NCBI RefSeq assembly: GCF_011634775.1
Contig: NZ_JAALXT010000002.1
Coordinates: 372,001 to 436,000, forward strand
From: Thalassoroseus pseudoceratinae
GTDB lineage: Bacteria; Planctomycetota; Planctomycetia; Planctomycetales; Planctomycetaceae
Length of the DNA: 64,000 bases
Direction of reading: 5' to 3'
The number at the start of each line of letters is the position of its first letter. Position 1 is the stretch's first letter. Both the position numbers and the translations under genes were made by a program. The notes under the pieces are model-generated. The model saw only the letters and a list, made by a program, of their open reading frames with translations, did no database searches and was not told where the DNA came from. Shown piece after piece: positions 19,701-27,457 of this stretch.

Positions 19701-20825
19701 AGAGAAGTGAGTCGATTCCAGGTCGGACTGAAAGCCTCACGTACCTCACGCGGTGTCCCCTTTTTAGAGGATGTGCCAGGTTTAGGCTTGCTATTTCGTC
19801 CGTTGCCGCAACAAGAGTCGTCATTGCAAGAGAATCTCATTTTGGCTCAGGCGACGATTTACCCCACACTATTTGATTTAATGGGCTTGCGATGGGCACC
19901 CGCAGTTGCGGATCTCGATCCATTGGCTTTGATGGAAACCGAGCATGTGGCTCGAGGACGTCATCGGAAACTCGAAGAGCGGGTTTATGATTATTCGGGC
20001 TGGGCGGTCGACGACTTTTTGCGTGTTCCCCCCACGGAACGACGCCCCGATTTGTATCGTGAACAATATACCGTTCCGCATTCCCACCCGAATGGATATG
20101 AAGGTTCAGGGTTGAACTTTGAGCATAGTAAACTTCACGAAGGCTATTCACCAACCGAGGCTTATCCGGAAACGCGTCTTGTTCCTCGATTCTCTTCTGA
20201 GGGCAAATCTGTCATCCGATCTCTAGGCGAACCAACGAATCGTGATGGCGTGCCTCCACGACCCATGTCGTTTCACGGTGATCCGGGTGTTCAATTTAAC
20301 CCGAATACTCAATATACTCCTCAGTTGGAATACCCAACGCATGACCTAGCATTCCCCGAGTCCTCGATTGATTCTGGATTCCAAGACTACGAACATCCAA
20401 CCGAGGGGGCACTGAATCCGGTACTCGATACCTCAAGGAATGGTAATACTGTGGTTCGACCATATGTCGCCGACAGTCCGGGTGATACAGCGAGAATACC
20501 GTCTGTGCCATCACCGAATCTCAATGGCGCGTATGGGCAGAAACCATTGGGTGTTAGCCAAGAATATCAGGGACGACCGATTCGGACTTCAGTTCCATCA
20601 TCGGATCAAGGGCGTGCCACCATTTCGCTACCTGAAGTTCCAGATCCCATTCGTACAGACGAAAGCATACCTACAACCCAGATGCGGAATAAATCAATTC
20701 CATCGTCTATACAAACACCGCCTCGAACCATTTTCGAAGATGGTGCGGTTGTGCGAGCGAACTACGAACAACCAGTAAAAAAAACGAAGTCAAACTGGCG
20801 CCGTTGGCTTCCGTTCAAGAAATAG
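13737..20825 (+). CDS. Giant membrane-anchored secretin-like protein with Ig-like and coiled-coil regions
   Basis: The 2362-residue protein has an N-terminal transmembrane or signal-anchor helix (residues about 9-26, GNALLIGVAVLGGIILAN). Residues about 115-860 are beta-rich repeats of roughly 100 residues, consistent with Ig-like or bacterial surface domains. Residues about 900-1075 are a strong coiled coil (Gln/Glu/Ala-rich). Around 1080-1150 a segment resembles a secretin N-domain (MINQLDAPVGQVRVQVHTVQ). Residues 1150-1880 are mostly helical. Around 1950-2050 lies a secretin signature: RGVPFLEDVPGLGLLFRP at about 2005-2022, then ENLILAQATIYP. The C-terminus is Pro/Ser-rich with a basic tail. 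Classical secretins are usually far shorter. An outer-membrane or cell-surface channel-like scaffold is inferred. The next two plus-strand genes may be co-transcribed. Confidence 0.7.
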   Translation: MRKILRALGNALLIGVAVLGGIILANSYLKWEEHQAHSTVAETADPNSGSVSRRDLAFPAERSEPLRLDSLQRYRLPDSHTIPFSSSPAEREVARRVQQAAFVQPSTVMAPALLGATSLFELKEVHVKTGGVTTVTDQDATISVYVDKPGELSLKFDKKLMGTLTVDGGEAEKLPGTEIVPIPGGTLSGNVQIAVTVDHVGSDAVTTTTKEYNLQIVEPELAITSIGDGVRADRPINVSAESNTVRVEVYNSRNLSISLNKPIAKAKLRFFTPDQRIVSAGEFEGGDTAAFTPPASNTYTAKLYISKIGDTIFPTGSVVRELGDIQLDVLPFQIEKVLDDGKLTWPGTPATVPIRTSSRDISLSFPAVTVTPDKSVLLYRQVPGSNFPEKLPDTSVVVDENVHQFSIKLPSRAYTYKVVVLNKAKTVVESPPLTLVPPSDAATLPIAIQHARVGVYGSPVTDFSGTGITTAGKMLVQGVGNIPTVFEVFLGPSGAAAHQTTIPPITRNVPGGWEAEFSLPTTLLGDLPNVSGFAYPVAQNTDIHRFAESPVKFQFIRPTQLPQPSLLGAVEPTSGGGREPSVLEKPMKSMLFTKSDAVWLVFEKPDVTETTELLVIDSRTGKVVHQETAPFDDKANAIVTDSTQFAVKMSIPTPGEYQFQALFAHAGVTSAASSPIHVHVRRVGPVVSNVDSRDFSFETGGDSVVIQFNSENPLNPETALDTKKFTLSSAVGLNDGQRIDLVRDIIKAENVDTDEGLTEAIAKANVLLPNPYPTSVDFDPSTNSVKLTFTDLNPGIYKLTVSKELIDVFGNELKKSSTQPTGARHTIELVKAAGTLPPTVTRGISGVTGPPVEFPEYTPPRPPTNGFNPSDKVVTAVARLYYFRDAHRVAQIINRKVKSYNRQQADTNQVIADRALSTAERAVFERRAEELRAVRAAQSARQSEEMLESLQKQQEQAERSEDSATRQLVNVRSNIAQIQRDLENPNLTPEVRSDLQKRLQDAERTRDVLQLNVTGASTDSQQLQQQIASLQATVQANRQKEIEAMEEWEAAEAEEELAFRESFRRSVTAARTDPDTYAPATLKSVDPVMQVSVSVVGEGEVHLRGPRKGVNIVRLMINQLDAPVGQVRVQVHTVQVNGEHGNRMEPVVTRIQRYIDHARFLTTRSAQMLRNAVVLVASRRAEAVNQACPNDTQAMRDRKYLIAFFGQDMIRELELMDSEFLHTGNKLLSIHSMDTTSLASALFMLALAKNDVRHEILFEFEQLVGSKLPWEEQEYFTASGAEFQFGPPLCKEEFKFFAHNAKFVSLRGMFDAELAGADTLSPFQREFIRLAQVFKSRLITEVEWRQRVMQRSVIEERLGDYYEELLKARSQEDQAIQALRKLESESNQQRVIVLRAASRVVAEAKVQRNAQLAAEKTSAELSKFFSNFVEKVIEASISGKIEELEATFPDSETEENKELLEAILERMVNDEEFAKYKKSALDEYRSIYKDESSKLAEAAFNWRTTQWGPLVREYYRAINERLEASENPIVKHFRKMNPGASRLRQTFELGESKLVVELDDNNDARLIEHENWQELSTQLDNQLARASQIQRAIQPYVSPGDKRWEGANALLAIAQTSAANLAEYPDNVLRLRAACYLYGTIAADQAEKVGKIAYDLEQLIAAMSRQDADITLTYRKWIAVRTELSQTINSTGEGDVLSQHLGGVDRGFQELLLFELKRQFAVAVARDSRRDLDHKKFLDMFVDDVEEKYIDLLEGTRAHTAVVDAYIKRIATALEDDFNTQFYFPAFRALRETSRYWDVNLSAIQTESVLTNNREFAKVMPQATMEFDLPKRDILINEAFESAYAAYSDYGALMADPNFLALTKMYSGQPPASAFNVPSSSPLVRDVVPSSLPTSVDQDLMIQTPGTPPQFGSQLEALIPDPAVYKFETGTGFEIRPVIQPDGQAVVFRLHYMYTTNVREPVRADEKHLGRVKRHFVDTDVQLGNYELREVSRFQVGLKASRTSRGVPFLEDVPGLGLLFRPLPQQESSLQENLILAQATIYPTLFDLMGLRWAPAVADLDPLALMETEHVARGRHRKLEERVYDYSGWAVDDFLRVPPTERRPDLYREQYTVPHSHPNGYEGSGLNFEHSKLHEGYSPTEAYPETRLVPRFSSEGKSVIRSLGEPTNRDGVPPRPMSFHGDPGVQFNPNTQYTPQLEYPTHDLAFPESSIDSGFQDYEHPTEGALNPVLDTSRNGNTVVRPYVADSPGDTARIPSVPSPNLNGAYGQKPLGVSQEYQGRPIRTSVPSSDQGRATISLPEVPDPIRTDESIPTTQMRNKSIPSSIQTPPRTIFEDGAVVRANYEQPVKKTKSNWRRWLPFKK

Positions 20826-20966
20826 TCTCGGCTCGCATTCTATTGTTACGGGTTCGATCTTGCCGAGGCGTGTAAAACATAGTTTTTCGTGTTGACTACG
20901 AACACTGTCGACGTGATTGAGTCGATTCCAACAGCCGCATCCAAATCGAAGGGTGAACAGACCGAA

Positions 20967-21704
20967 ATGAGATACGGAAAATATATTGTGTTTGGCGCTG
21001 TGTGCTGGCCCGCCATTCTGCAGGCGCAATTGCCAATACCGCATTTTGGGATGGCACCTCGGCGTTGTTCAGTGCCTTTGTACGACTATCGTCAATTGCG
21101 AACATCTTTACCGAACGCAGCCACGACATTTACAGCTGTGTTGCTAGAGGCACCATCCGAGGATGCAATCTCCGATCGCTCTGGAACGAATCTGCAGAAC
21201 TCGCCTCGGCTGGCACAACAGGTGCCACGCGGACCTGAAATCCGTTTCTTCCAGCTTGCTCAACCGCGGATTGTCGTGAATCATTGCGCAATTTCCCGTG
21301 TGGCGGTTTCGCTATGGGAAGACGGGCGATGTGTTGTTAATTTGCTAGCTGAACAGAGTCCGCCCTACATTCCCCTTGATATTCTGGAACCCGCGATGCG
21401 TTTCAAGCGCAATCGCTTTGTTGTGACAGTTCGAGGGTATGGTTTTTATCCGCTTCGCAATGACGCTAACGACGGAATTCTATCCGAACTCGGACAGCCG
21501 GAAATCTTCCGCGTTCAGCAATCGTTCTGGGTTGAGCGAGGTGAAGCGATCGGACATCGTATTGACGCACAGTTGGGAGAGGTTCCAGTACCTTTTAAGA
21601 GTCCATCTTGTGGGGCGACTACATATTTCGTTGCCCAAAATATTCCAATTCATAAACTGTTTGATCGAGTCTCGCGGATGGAAGTTGAGTTGCGAGTCGA
21701 ATAG
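20967..21704 (+). CDS. Exported protein of unknown function
   Basis: The ATG at 20967 gives a 245-residue protein with a signal peptide (RYGKYIVFGAVCWPAILQAQ). A GTG at 20889 is in frame but places 26 polar residues ahead of the signal. Residues about 120-240 are beta-rich, with RNRFVVTVRGYGFYPL and QPEIFRVQQSFWVERGE. This general layout, a signal peptide then low complexity then a beta domain, recalls the protein at 12217, although I cannot show homology. It follows the giant secretin-like gene by about 140 bp on the same strand, suggesting an envelope-associated partner. No catalytic motif. Confidence 0.6.
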   Translation: MRYGKYIVFGAVCWPAILQAQLPIPHFGMAPRRCSVPLYDYRQLRTSLPNAATTFTAVLLEAPSEDAISDRSGTNLQNSPRLAQQVPRGPEIRFFQLAQPRIVVNHCAISRVAVSLWEDGRCVVNLLAEQSPPYIPLDILEPAMRFKRNRFVVTVRGYGFYPLRNDANDGILSELGQPEIFRVQQSFWVERGEAIGHRIDAQLGEVPVPFKSPSCGATTYFVAQNIPIHKLFDRVSRMEVELRVE

Positions 21705-21870
21705 TCGTGGCTATATGTCAAACGCGGTATATATTTGGATGTAGCAGGGTTTGTCTCGTGGAAGTCCGAAAAACAAAAGATTTGACGCATCTACCCTAGG
21801 CACAGAAGACCGTGATACGGTTTAGGCCAGGCTACCCAGTAACCGAAAACAATGGTAAAGGTCGTCGACT

Positions 21871-22662
21871 ATGTGGAAGATCAGATTCTCACTCGGACTA
21901 GCAATGCCGATAGCGTTGCTCATCCTGATCATGAGTCCTCAGCTTGCTCTAGCAGGTCTGCATACCGCTCCCGTGCCGGCGGTTGATGAGTTGGAGATTC
22001 TCGATCCCAGAGTCGACCCGGAAGGTAAGCCTCGGGCTATCGTTGTTCCCTCTCCCGATGGCGGGCAGCGAGTGGAAATCCCTCCGACGATTATTGTGCA
22101 TAAACTCTACTACACTGGGAATCGCTGTTTTCAAGCCCCGTTGTTGCCGGGTGGACCGACGATTCTCGTTGTCAATCACCCTCGTACCAATGAGCAGTAC
22201 TACGTGGATGTCCAACTGCTTCCAGGTGCTCCCAAAGTGTATTATTTCCATGACTGCATTGCTTATGACTATGGTCATCAGGTGACAATCATCAAGTTCG
22301 GTCTGTGCGGCGAACCGCATGTTGTGGTGATGAGTGGTCAGAAATGGAGAAGTCGTTTAAACAATGCTGCCACACACGTGGCGAAGTCGAGTAAAGAGTG
22401 GGTTAAACGAACGGGCGTTCCCAATGTCGTTGAGCATGTCGGTCGTGGCATGCACGACGCCTGTATGACGACAGCGGATCGTGTGCACGACATTGGCGAG
22501 AGGATCGTCGGTCCTGTCGGAGCCGCATTGGAACGACTTCCGCTGACAAGCTTTTTCAAAGGAACACCCGAGAGCCAAGCGGAGCACCTTCGAGCCATCG
22601 AAGCGTTGACGCCGAATCCTGCGAATTTTGGAGTCGGAGAGACAATCCCGACCATCCGCTGA
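21871..22662 (+). CDS. Exported protein of unknown function
   Basis: This 263-residue protein begins with a clear signal peptide (residues about 5-29, ending ALA-G). The first mature half is Pro-rich and beta-like (GGPTILVVNHPRTNEQYYVD) with several Cys (GNRCFQ, HDCIAYD, GLCGEP) that may form disulfides. The second half (about 150-240) is amphipathic helix with repeated VxxxxRxVGxxG-like spacing. No known family. It is the last gene of the exported cluster, 166 bp after its neighbour, and is followed by the IS3-family element. Confidence 0.6.
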   Translation: MWKIRFSLGLAMPIALLILIMSPQLALAGLHTAPVPAVDELEILDPRVDPEGKPRAIVVPSPDGGQRVEIPPTIIVHKLYYTGNRCFQAPLLPGGPTILVVNHPRTNEQYYVDVQLLPGAPKVYYFHDCIAYDYGHQVTIIKFGLCGEPHVVVMSGQKWRSRLNNAATHVAKSSKEWVKRTGVPNVVEHVGRGMHDACMTTADRVHDIGERIVGPVGAALERLPLTSFFKGTPESQAEHLRAIEALTPNPANFGVGETIPTIR

Positions 22663-22966
22663 GTGATTCGCAACAGTTGTTCATTCCCACTTTCCGCGCC
22701 ACTCCCTCGTGTGCTCCGTATCGGAGTCATCGTATCCTCAGCGGGGTGAAGAAACCTCACCAAACAAATCAACAAACCCATCACAGAAACGCGCTATGGC
22801 TGCATTAAAACACCGCGAATGTCTACGGCCACAACGTGATGTTCACCTATCGTGCCTATAATTTCAATTACGAGCAGTCCGCATGTGGCAGTTCTTGGGG
22901 CGAAAATGAGTAATTGGGTCACCTTACACGCTCCGGCGGTGGAACTCTGACCTTCCCCCCGTTTCT
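22663..22966. other. Intergenic, no gene seen
   Basis: About 300 bp separate the exported-protein gene from the left end of the IS3 element. Nothing beyond short frames is visible, and no clear terminator hairpin was found. Confidence 0.5.
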
Positions 22967-22986
22967 TGATCCAGCTGGAATGTGAG
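22967..22986 (+). repeat. IS3 left inverted repeat
   Basis: It reads TGATCCAGCTGGAATGTGAG and pairs with 24108-24127 with three mismatches. One further T outside each repeat (22966 and 24128) also matches. Confidence 0.8.
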
Positions 22987-23025
22987 TTTTTTGGTAACTT
23001 ACGTTTTCCAGAAAGGGTCGAATCA

Positions 23026-23292
23026 ATGAAACGGAAACGGTACACCGAGGAGCAAATCACCTTTGCTCTGCGTCAGCAAGAGAGTGGAACGGCAGTCGCG
23101 GAGATCGTGCGAAAAATGGGGATTACGGAGCAAACTTTCGATCGCTGGAAGAAGAAGTTTGCGGGGATGGGCGTCGCTGAGGTTCGCCGGCTCAAGCAAC
23201 TTGAGGAAGAGAACCGCAAGCTCAAACAGTTGGTCGCCGACCTGAGTCTCGACAAGAGCATGTTGCAGGACGTACTCCGAAAAAAGCTGTGA
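23026..23292 (+). CDS. IS3-family transposase OrfA (helix-turn-helix)
   Basis: OrfA is 88 residues from the ATG at 23026. It has the HTH_Tnp_1 pattern: YTEEQITFALRQ, then AEIVRKMGITEQTFDRWKKK. A leucine-zipper-like helix follows (RRLKQLEEENRKLKQLVADL) and mediates oligomerisation in this family. The frame is intact and ends in CGA-AAA-AAG-CTG-TGA, the site of the frameshift into orfB. Confidence 0.92.
   Translation: MKRKRYTEEQITFALRQQESGTAVAEIVRKMGITEQTFDRWKKKFAGMGVAEVRRLKQLEEENRKLKQLVADLSLDKSMLQDVLRKKL
23280..23286 (+). promoter_or_regulatory. Programmed -1 frameshift heptamer A-AAA-AAG
   Basis: It is read in the orfA frame as A_AAA_AAG directly before CTG-TGA. A -1 slip moves the ribosome into the orfB frame, as known for IS3-family OrfAB production. 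Confidence 0.75.
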
Positions 23293-24103
23293 AGCCCGAT
23301 CGTTACCGTGTTCTGGTCCAGGAGATGACGGTGGCTTTTGAAGTCAGCGAGCGGCGGGTTTGTCGTGTGCTTGGCTTTCCCCGAGCCACTCATCGCTACC
23401 AGAGCGTGCGGGACTTTCGGGCGGAACTCCGAATTCGGCTGCGGGACTTGGCAGCGGTCCGAGTTCGGTTTGGCTATCGGCGTTTGCAGATTCTGCTTGA
23501 GCGGGAAGGTAGGCGGGTCAACCACAAGCTGGTCTACTGGCTGTACTGTGAAGAGGCTTGCAGATGCGGACCAAGACGCCTCGGCGTCACAAGAGCTGCC
23601 AAGTGCGTCAATCCAGATCGACTGCCCAGCGAACCGAAGAGATTTGGAGCATGGACTTCATTGCCGACCAGCTCATCGGTGGCCAGCGGTTTCGGCTGCT
23701 GACGTTAGTCGATCACATGAGCTGTGAGAGTCTGGCAATCGTTGCTGTTCAGCGGCTCACTGGAGACCGTGTCGTCCAAGTTTTGCAACAGGTGGTCGAA
23801 GGTCGTGGTCGTTGTCCGAAATCGATTCGTGTGGATATTGGCCCCGAGTTCGTGTCGGAGTCTTTGGATTGGTGGGCTCACTGGAATCGAGTGGAACTCG
23901 ACTTCAGTCGTCCTGGAAAACCAACAGATAACGCTGTGATCGAGTTCTTCAATGGTCGGCTTCGCCAGGAGTGTTTGAATCAGCAATGGTTTTTGTCATT
24001 GGAGGACGCTCAGGAGAAACTCGATTTGTGGCGATTGGATTACAATCAACCCCGTCCGCATAGTGCCTTGGGCCAGCGGCCCCCCCCCGAGGAAATCTTT
24101 TGA
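23289..24103 (+). pseudogene. IS3-family transposase OrfB, frameshifted
   Basis: The integrase-type transposase is split at about 23558. Up to there the frame reads VNHKLVYWLYCEEA. The rest, MRTKTPRRHKS onward, is in another frame, and restoring one T (GCTTTGCAG instead of GCTTGCAG) rejoins them. DDE residues are visible: Asp in MDFIAD, Asp in VDIGPEF and Glu in VIEFFNGRLRQEC. The second motif is normally DNGPEF, so the Ile in place of Asn suggests a further substitution. The copy therefore appears dead unless helped in trans. Confidence 0.88.
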
Positions 24104-24107
24104 AAGT

Positions 24108-24127
24108 CTAACATTGCAGTTGGATCA
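24108..24127 (+). repeat. IS3 right inverted repeat
   Basis: It reads CTAACATTGCAGTTGGATCA, the inverted counterpart of 22967-22986 (17 of 20). Confidence 0.8.
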
Positions 24128-24218
24128 AACTTGGGGGCAAGCTCATATCGGCAATTGACTCTCACAAACAATGGCTCAGTTTTCAGGGGGCAGGCCAGAA
24201 GGAAATATCTCTAAGATC

Positions 24219-26201
24219 TTACTCCGAGTCGCGATTGATAAACCGGGCGAAGATCTCCCGATTGACAGCGCGGTTGTTGGAGTGGAAGTAGGAAGAGTGA
24301 GCACAACCGGGGCTGAACCACTTCAGGCGCCAGAACCCCTGTTCTTCACACCCCATCGGATAAAGATTGAGAAATTCTTCGTCGACTTCGAACGGATTCC
24401 CCGACAAAGGCCCTCCAACCACATCACTTTGAGCGTCCAGGTTAATCCAGCGTTGAACGTGTCGCGGTTTCCTACCGTCTCGGAATGCTTCCGCGAGCAT
24501 TTTTTTTACCGGCCAGATGGAGAGGGCACTCCCCACCGTGAAGAAGTTGAGAACCCTTCCATCGAGGAACTCTTCATCAAGCTCCCTCAAACCTTCATAA
24601 GCCACAACAGTTCCCCAACTATGGCCAATGATATCCAAGCGAACGCCGGCTTCCAACCGCGGGCGAATTTCCTCGTGGAATCGATCCAAAATTCGCCGAC
24701 GAATTTGTGATTGTGTTAGATAGCGGGCAAAGTCATCCGCGCAACCCATGCCAGGAATATCGAACGCTCCCCGAGAACGCATCGCCCCCGATATACCCTC
24801 GGGCGTCATATGGCGGTCCAATGGGGGGGCTCCTTCCAACAAAATTCGGTCGCTACGGTCTTGCAAAACCGCCTTGATTTGCTCCGCGACTCGCTGGGAA
24901 TTGATTTCCTCGTTCCGTGACGAGGATCCCATCACACTCCGGTCATTGACGATATTGCTCCAATTGACTTCAGAGCGAGCGGTTTCCAAAGTCGAGCCTA
25001 ACGGCGTCGAGAGATGTGGTTTCATGGCTTCCCACCACGGTTGGGAGTAATTCGCCAAATGTTCGCAAATCCCATGGACGTAAACCAAGTGCCGTCCCGG
25101 GCTCCGATCGGCCGCAAGTCCCGCTGATTTTCCAGAACGGAATTGAGCAAGCAGTTCCTGCATCAATTGAATTAGCAACTCATCTCGGTCGGTTGAGGAA
25201 GTTCCCGATCCGGTATTTGACGAAGACTTCTGACCAAAGTGAAAAATCGGACCAGTTGTTCTGGAAGGTTCGAGTTGTGGGACTTGAGAAAACCGGTTCT
25301 GACGCATCCAGGTTTGTAGGAATTGGATTAATGATTGATGTTCGACGTTGGCCCCATGCGACGTCACGGATTCGCAAAAAGCATGCGTGAAGGCACCTCG
25401 GTAAGTGCCGTCGATGAAGGCGTCAGCGCTGGTTTGATCATCCCGGCAACCCGCGAACAGCACATGATTCAACTCCTTCGCGCAGCGTTCGCCCTGAACT
25501 TCTCCTGAAAAGAACGCGTTTCGTACTGTTGCTTCCGAAGCTCGTTTACGAATTTCCGGCGGCGGTGCCACAAACCGGGCCAGCACAGTTTGTTGACTGG
25601 CGAAGTCATCTTCGTCTTCCGGATCGTTTGCCGCCACGGCCAACGCGCGAATTCCATCCTCAGCGCTACCCGCACGCTCAACAGTGTCCTGAAGAATGAC
25701 CAACGGAACTTTCTCGGGAGTGAATTCAGCCGAGCGGACGGTACTGGGAGGCATAATCGCTCTCGTGCCCGTTCCAGAGTGGCAACAATCCAGAAGAATT
25801 GTAAGTAAAACGCCGTCCGGAATCTCTTGAGTCATCTCCCACAATTCGTCGTCGAGTAAATAACTTTCTTCATCATCCCAATCCATATCGTAGAGACACA
25901 ACAACTCATCCCGACGGTCGCCTTCTTCGTCACCGTCTTTATCCACGGTATAGGAACCATGTCCGGAGAAATGGAAAATCAAACAATCTCCGGCTTGCGC
26001 ACCGCGGAGCAGCCATTTCCAGCCGCTCTTGATTTCACCCTTATTCACCCGCCGATCCGTGCGTGTTCGAACGTTGTTGGATTTGAATCCATACTGGCTC
26101 GTCAAAAGGTTTTCCAATTCCTCCACATCGTTCACGCAGCCACGTAGGTCGCTGATGTGTTTATAGTCGTTAATTCCGTTTAAGAACGCCTTATTTGCCA
26201 T
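24219..26201 (-). CDS. Caspase-like (C14) protease fused to an alpha/beta hydrolase
   Basis: The 660-residue protein starts at once with a metacaspase-like domain (residues 1 to about 280). It has the opening GINDY...LRGCVNDV, catalytic His81 in FSGHG, and catalytic Cys140 in LLDCCHSG, and ends with AGCRDDQTSADA and GAFTHAF. After a Ser-rich linker (about 325-365), residues 370-650 form an alpha/beta hydrolase with VYVHG, the nucleophile elbow GHSWG (Ser528), a likely acid in LDAQSD (about 593) and His635 in CAHSS. Both centres look intact. No signal peptide, so cytoplasmic. It is the last gene of the patatin-subtilase-MBL-caspase operon, 62 bp after the MBL gene. A regulated protease with lipase or esterase activity is inferred. 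Orthocaspases are often linked to cell death or stress; substrates here are unknown. Confidence 0.88.
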   Translation of the reverse strand: MANKAFLNGINDYKHISDLRGCVNDVEELENLLTSQYGFKSNNVRTRTDRRVNKGEIKSGWKWLLRGAQAGDCLIFHFSGHGSYTVDKDGDEEGDRRDELLCLYDMDWDDEESYLLDDELWEMTQEIPDGVLLTILLDCCHSGTGTRAIMPPSTVRSAEFTPEKVPLVILQDTVERAGSAEDGIRALAVAANDPEDEDDFASQQTVLARFVAPPPEIRKRASEATVRNAFFSGEVQGERCAKELNHVLFAGCRDDQTSADAFIDGTYRGAFTHAFCESVTSHGANVEHQSLIQFLQTWMRQNRFSQVPQLEPSRTTGPIFHFGQKSSSNTGSGTSSTDRDELLIQLMQELLAQFRSGKSAGLAADRSPGRHLVYVHGICEHLANYSQPWWEAMKPHLSTPLGSTLETARSEVNWSNIVNDRSVMGSSSRNEEINSQRVAEQIKAVLQDRSDRILLEGAPPLDRHMTPEGISGAMRSRGAFDIPGMGCADDFARYLTQSQIRRRILDRFHEEIRPRLEAGVRLDIIGHSWGTVVAYEGLRELDEEFLDGRVLNFFTVGSALSIWPVKKMLAEAFRDGRKPRHVQRWINLDAQSDVVGGPLSGNPFEVDEEFLNLYPMGCEEQGFWRLKWFSPGCAHSSYFHSNNRAVNREIFARFINRDSE

Positions 26202-26263
26202 CAGTCAATAACTTTCGTCAGAGATGTTAGGAACATGAGACAGACTCAAAAATCAAAATGCAT

Positions 26264-27439
26264 CTAGAGTGAGATGCTTTCATCGCCGAGTTGCACGCTA
26301 ATGGAAGGGGCGTTCTCATCACGAATATGAAACCGAAACTTACGATCGCGACGGCCTTTTTGCGACTTTAGAAACTCCATGACCGGTTCCGGTTTGGGAT
26401 TAGTCAAATAGAGGTCGAATTCGGCTTCTCCGCGAGCGTCGAGCAACATTTGAAATGTCGCCAAGTCGGGGTTGTCGTGTTTGCCGTCAGCTGAAACGAC
26501 ATAATGATCCGCCGTAATATTCTTAAAAAAAATGTGGAGACATCTCGCTCGCTGCCGTGATGGGGCATTTTGAGCAGGTCGACGTAAAGTTTGCCTCGCC
26601 GATTCAGCAACTCTGCTTGTTTCAAACCACTAAGAATGTCGTCGCCTCGGGCATCGCCGGTAAGCAATATCCGCGATGTTTTTCGGCCTTGGGTCGCCTC
26701 GGCCAATACGGTAACGCTAGCGAGATTGAATACCGACTCATCCGAGAACTCCGGTAGTCTGGCGGTACGGGCGAGTCCCATTTTATCTAGCTGTCGATCC
26801 CACTCGGCTTGTAATTCATCGAGTCGAGTTTTTGAAGGACCGATGACGAGGAACCGTAGATTCCCACCCGCATCGATACTAGTCGGCCCCGCTTGCGTTT
26901 TCGCCATGACTAAATCATCGAATCCTTCGTTTACCGAAAGGGCAAATGCCGAGGCTAACTCTCGTAGGCGTCGGCCTTGACGGACACTAGCGACAACAGC
27001 CGCCGAATCGCGAGACATTGGAAACTGTGTTGAAACACTTCCGCCACGGGCTGCAGTAGTCGCCTCGGATTCCAAAGCGGTCAACAACTCGTCTGCATCG
27101 TGCTTGACCAGATCATCGAAACTATTATGCCAAAGTGTGAGGATATTCTGGGGCAACTCCCGCCCGTTCTCCCGCAAATCGTTAAATTCTTCGAACCAAT
27201 CAAGAACTCCTCGGATATGGTCGTCGTCGATGTGACTGATCATCACCATGCGTATCGGCAAAGGGGTGTCTGGAGAACGCTCGGTCTTGATGGCCTTGAG
27301 CCGCTTCTTGAGTTGACTACGGAACACGCCAGAAGGGCCGCCGTCGATGACAATCAATCTAGGCGCCCCTTGTGTTCCAAAGTACAGCAGTAAGCATGTC
27401 CCCATGCTTGGCATTCAAAGCTTCCAGAGTGAATAACAT
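26264..27439 (-). pseudogene. Metallo-beta-lactamase-fold hydrolase with two frameshifts
   Basis: Three frame segments assemble into one MBL protein of about 390 residues. The start at 27439, 18 bp after the subtilase stop, reads LFTLEALNAKHGD. An extra A near 27403 shifts it, after which CLLLYFGTQGAPRLIVIDGG continues, with the metal motif SHIDDDHIRG and later PHHGSERDVST. At an 8-base T run (26525-26532 on the plus strand as A8) the frame is lost again and resumes ITADHYVVSADGKHDNPD, ending at 26264. Adding one T restores it. The architecture resembles stand-alone ComEC-like MBL hydrolases. It could be a pseudogene, an assembly error, or partly rescued by transcriptional slippage at the T run; the first shift is not at a long homopolymer. 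Confidence 0.75.
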
Positions 27440-27457
27440 TCGAATGTCGCCTTTACG

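Larger units (their letters stand above)
22967..24127 (+). mobile_element. IS3-family insertion sequence, probably inactive
   Basis: The element is about 1160 bp and is bounded by imperfect inverted repeats: TGATCCAGCTGGAATGTGAG at 22967-22986 and its counterpart at 24108-24127 (17 of 20 identical). It carries orfA and orfB in the usual overlapping arrangement with a slippery heptamer at the junction. orfB has a frameshift, so the copy cannot make transposase by itself. No target duplication is evident. The right end lies 91 bp from the stop of the caspase gene. Confidence 0.9.
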
